Shown here: positions 6,382-8,095 of the stretch, piece by piece
Layout of the letters: each line of letters begins with the position of its first letter
Position numbering within the stretch: the stretch's first letter is position 1
Assembly: GCA_937872275.1 (NCBI GenBank)
Contig: CALMSE010000006.1
Coordinates: 1-8,095, forward strand
Length of the DNA stretch: 8,095 bases
From: an uncultured Leucobacter sp.
GTDB lineage: Bacteria > Actinomycetota > Actinomycetes > Actinomycetales > Microbacteriaceae
Direction of reading: 5' to 3'
Program-made: the position numbers and the translations under genes
The notes under the pieces: generated by a model
The model's input: the letters and a program-made list of their open reading frames with translations, nothing else
Told to the model about the DNA's origin: nothing
Database searches by the model: none

Positions 6382-7911
6382 GTGTCAACACTGCGCAATC
6401 TCGCCACGAAGTACTCGACGCTCGACGAGGAGCAGATCCACTGGCTCGAGCTGCTCATGCTCGACTGGGCACTGCTCGCCGATCTGGCCCTCGGCGACGT
6501 GGTGCTGTGGGTGCCCACGGAGGACGAGAACTACCTCGCCGTCGCCCACAGCCGGCCCGCGGGCTCGGTGACCCTCTTCTACCGCGACGTCATCGGCGAC
6601 TACCTGCGCCCCGACTGGCGGCCCATCGTCGACGAGGCCATGGCCACCCGCCGGCCCGTCGAGTCGCGCGCCCCGGTCTGGTACGAGGAGAACGCGATGC
6701 GGCTCACCGCCTACTCGGTGAGCCTTCGCGAGGAGAGCGCGGGATCGAGCACCGGCCGGAACACCGACACCGGGGTCATCTCGACCGGCGCGCAGAGCGC
6801 CCCCTTCGCGGTGATCACCGTGCACACGGGCGTCTCCGACGTGCAGGGCGCCTCGCGCATCGGCATCGCCTTCCGAGAGGTCGCGGCCGATCTGCTCGGC
6901 ATGATCCAGCAGGGTCTCTTCCCCTCGCCGGGCAGCACGCGCGGTCGCGAGCGGGGCGCGCCGCGGGCCTCCGACGGCCTCGTCCGCGTCAACCTGCAGG
7001 GCATCGTCTCGTTCGCGAGCCCCAACACGCAGACCACCTTCACCCTGCTCGGCTACCGCGACGAGCTCGAAGGCGAGAACTTCTCGGAGGCGATCGCCGA
7101 GATCGTGCGCGGCCAGTTCGACACGAACGAGTCGCTGCCGCTCATCGCCCAGGGCCGGGTGGCGAAGCGGGCCGACATCGAGGCCAACGGCCGCGTGGTC
7201 ACGCTGCGCTCGATCCCCGTGATCCGTGACGAGGAGCGGATCGGCGGCATCGTGCTCACCCGCGACGTCACCGACCTGCGCCACCAGGAGCGGGAGCTCA
7301 TCACCAAGGACGCGACGATCCGCGAGATCCACCACCGTGTGAAGAACAACCTGCAGACCGTCGCGTCGCTCCTGCGGGTGCAGGCCCGTCGCGCGCGCAG
7401 CGAGGAGGCGAAGCAGGTGCTCGGCCAGGCCATGCGCCGCGTCGCGTCGATCGCGGTCGTGCACGACACGCTCTCGACCGGGCTGTCTCAGATCGTCGAC
7501 TTCGACGTGGTCTTCGACCGCGTGCTCGGCCTGGCGGCGGAGGTCGCGAGCCTGCACAATACGGTGGTGCACCCGCGCAAGGAGGGCCGCTTCGGCGAGC
7601 TGCCCTCGGAGTACGCGACGCCGCTCGCGCTCGCGCTCACCGAGATCGTCACGAACGCGGTGGAGCACGGCCTCTCCGGCCGCGAGGGGGAGGTCTTCAT
7701 CGGCGCCGACCGCACCGATGACCGGCTGGCCGTCGAGGTGATCGACACCGGTACCGGCCTGCCGGGCGGCACCGTCGGCGACGGGCTCGGCACGCAGATC
7801 GTGCGCACCCTCGTCGAGGGCGAGCTCGGCGGCTCGATCACCTGGGGCCCCGATGCCCGGGGCGGCACCAGGGTGTCGATCGAGGTGCCTCTGCGGTGGA
7901 TCAAGGCCTGA
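6382..7911 (+). CDS. pdtaS: PdtaS-type cytoplasmic sensor histidine kinase (GAF-PAS-HisKA_2-HATPase)
   Basis: The 509-residue protein closely follows the M. tuberculosis PdtaS plan. It has an N-terminal GAF-like sensor (about 1-180, starting MSTLRNLATKYSTLDEEQ), a PAS domain (about 200-300), a HisKA_2 dimerisation domain with EIHHRVKNNLQTVASLL (His317/His318; the His before RVKNN is the likely phosphoacceptor), and an ATPase domain. That domain shows the N box TEIVTNAVEH (Asn425), G1 DTGTGLPG from Asp455, and G2 DGLGTQIV from Asp467. No membrane helices are present. The usual partner is PdtaR, an ANTAR-domain regulator that binds nascent RNA to antiterminate; it is typically encoded elsewhere and is not seen here. 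The GTG at 6382 matches the family N-terminus and lies 6 nt past a TATGCT box. A Ser/Thr/Gly-rich stretch near residues 114-140 interrupts the GAF domain. The protein contains no cysteine. Kinase identity is very strong; the PdtaS assignment is strong. Confidence 0.93.
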   Translation: MSTLRNLATKYSTLDEEQIHWLELLMLDWALLADLALGDVVLWVPTEDENYLAVAHSRPAGSVTLFYRDVIGDYLRPDWRPIVDEAMATRRPVESRAPVWYEENAMRLTAYSVSLREESAGSSTGRNTDTGVISTGAQSAPFAVITVHTGVSDVQGASRIGIAFREVAADLLGMIQQGLFPSPGSTRGRERGAPRASDGLVRVNLQGIVSFASPNTQTTFTLLGYRDELEGENFSEAIAEIVRGQFDTNESLPLIAQGRVAKRADIEANGRVVTLRSIPVIRDEERIGGIVLTRDVTDLRHQERELITKDATIREIHHRVKNNLQTVASLLRVQARRARSEEAKQVLGQAMRRVASIAVVHDTLSTGLSQIVDFDVVFDRVLGLAAEVASLHNTVVHPRKEGRFGELPSEYATPLALALTEIVTNAVEHGLSGREGEVFIGADRTDDRLAVEVIDTGTGLPGGTVGDGLGTQIVRTLVEGELGGSITWGPDARGGTRVSIEVPLRWIKA

Positions 7912-7947
7912 GCCTCCCGCCTCGGACCGCCCGGGCCTCCCGCCTCG
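7912..7947. repeat. 13-bp direct repeat downstream of pdtaS
   Basis: GCCTCCCGCCTCG occurs at 7912-7924 and again at 7935-7947, separated by 10 bp. It begins directly after the pdtaS stop codon, in the gap before the convergent gene's end. A small palindrome, GCCCGGGC (7929-7936), sits in the spacer. No U-rich terminator follows. It may be a replication-slippage duplication with no function. Confidence 0.5.
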
Positions 7948-7975
7948 CCGCCGCTTCCCGCAGACGCCGGGGCGT

Positions 7976-8095
7976 TCAGCGCCTGTTCGCGCTGCGGATC
8001 GCGATGGCGATGCCGACCCCCAGCAGTAGGGCGCCGAGGCCCAGCACGGTCGCGGTGACCCAGAGCGCGACGTCGACCTCGCCCGGCAGGAGCAC
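7976..8095 (-). CDS. C-terminal end of an unrecognised membrane protein (cut by the window edge)
   Basis: The minus strand reads 39 residues ending in TGA at 7978-7976. After LPGEVDVALW comes a hydrophobic helix of roughly 20 residues (VTATVLGLGALLLGVGIAIA), then a short basic tail IRSANRR. This looks like a C-terminal transmembrane anchor with a positively charged cytoplasmic end. The first visible codon is GTG at the very edge, so it could even be a start, but the gene more likely continues beyond the window. No family can be named from this much sequence. It is convergent with pdtaS, with 64 bp between the stop codons. Confidence 0.55.
   Translation of the reverse strand: MLLPGEVDVALWVTATVLGLGALLLGVGIAIAIRSANRR

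Noticed and set aside
6385..7668. A 427-codon minus-strand open frame opposite pdtaS
   Set aside because: It is composed largely of Arg, His, Asp, Leu and Val with no motif, and mirrors the kinase codons.
7964..7983. Overlapping short GC hairpins near the end of the right-edge membrane gene as a terminator
   Set aside because: The stems are 4-5 bp, mutually exclusive, and lack a U-tract; not supportable as a terminator.

Overview
The window is GC-rich DNA with GC-dominated third codon positions. It fits an actinobacterium, most likely of the Microbacteriaceae type (Leucobacter/Microbacterium-like). The best support is a PdtaS-type cytoplasmic histidine kinase, an Rv3235-family protein, the cysS-rlmB pair, and GTG starts preceded by TANNNT boxes at leaderless spacing. 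The family and genus are inferences from gene content; no rRNA is present.

Layout. (1) Positions 1-499, minus strand: the N-terminal 166 residues of a PucR-family regulator that runs off the left edge. (2) 500-613: a divergent control region with an 11-bp imperfect inverted repeat. (3) 614-3012, plus strand: a two-gene operon of a class III (CaiB/BaiF) CoA-transferase and a glutaryl-CoA dehydrogenase-like flavoprotein, joined by an ATGA overlap. (4) 3013-3131: an intergenic gap with a 13-bp imperfect palindrome and a cysS promoter. (5) 3132-5584, plus strand: cysS and rlmB, again joined by an ATGA overlap. (6) 5595-6083, minus strand: an Rv3235-family protein, convergent with rlmB. (7) 6084-6381: a 298-bp divergent intergenic region with promoter-like sites in both directions and no convincing gene. 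(8) 6382-7911, plus strand: the PdtaS-type sensor kinase. (9) 7976-8095, minus strand: the C-terminal end of an unrecognised one-helix membrane protein that leaves the right edge.

How the genes fit together. The left third reads as a catabolic cassette. The CoA-transferase would activate a dicarboxylate, plausibly glutarate from lysine breakdown. The dehydrogenase would oxidise and decarboxylate glutaryl-CoA to crotonyl-CoA. The divergent PucR protein would control the pair. The middle is translation housekeeping: cysteine tRNA charging and 23S rRNA 2'-O-methylation. The right part pairs the Rv3235-family protein with the kinase, two genes that also lie in the same general region of the M. 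tuberculosis chromosome.

Most of the window is ordinary actinobacterial gene content, and I see no clearly new defence, mobile or RNA system. The points most worth a second look are the PucR/CoA-transferase operator, the complete absence of cysteine in the PdtaS-like kinase, the palindrome at 3041-3080, and the two matching leaderless promoters.
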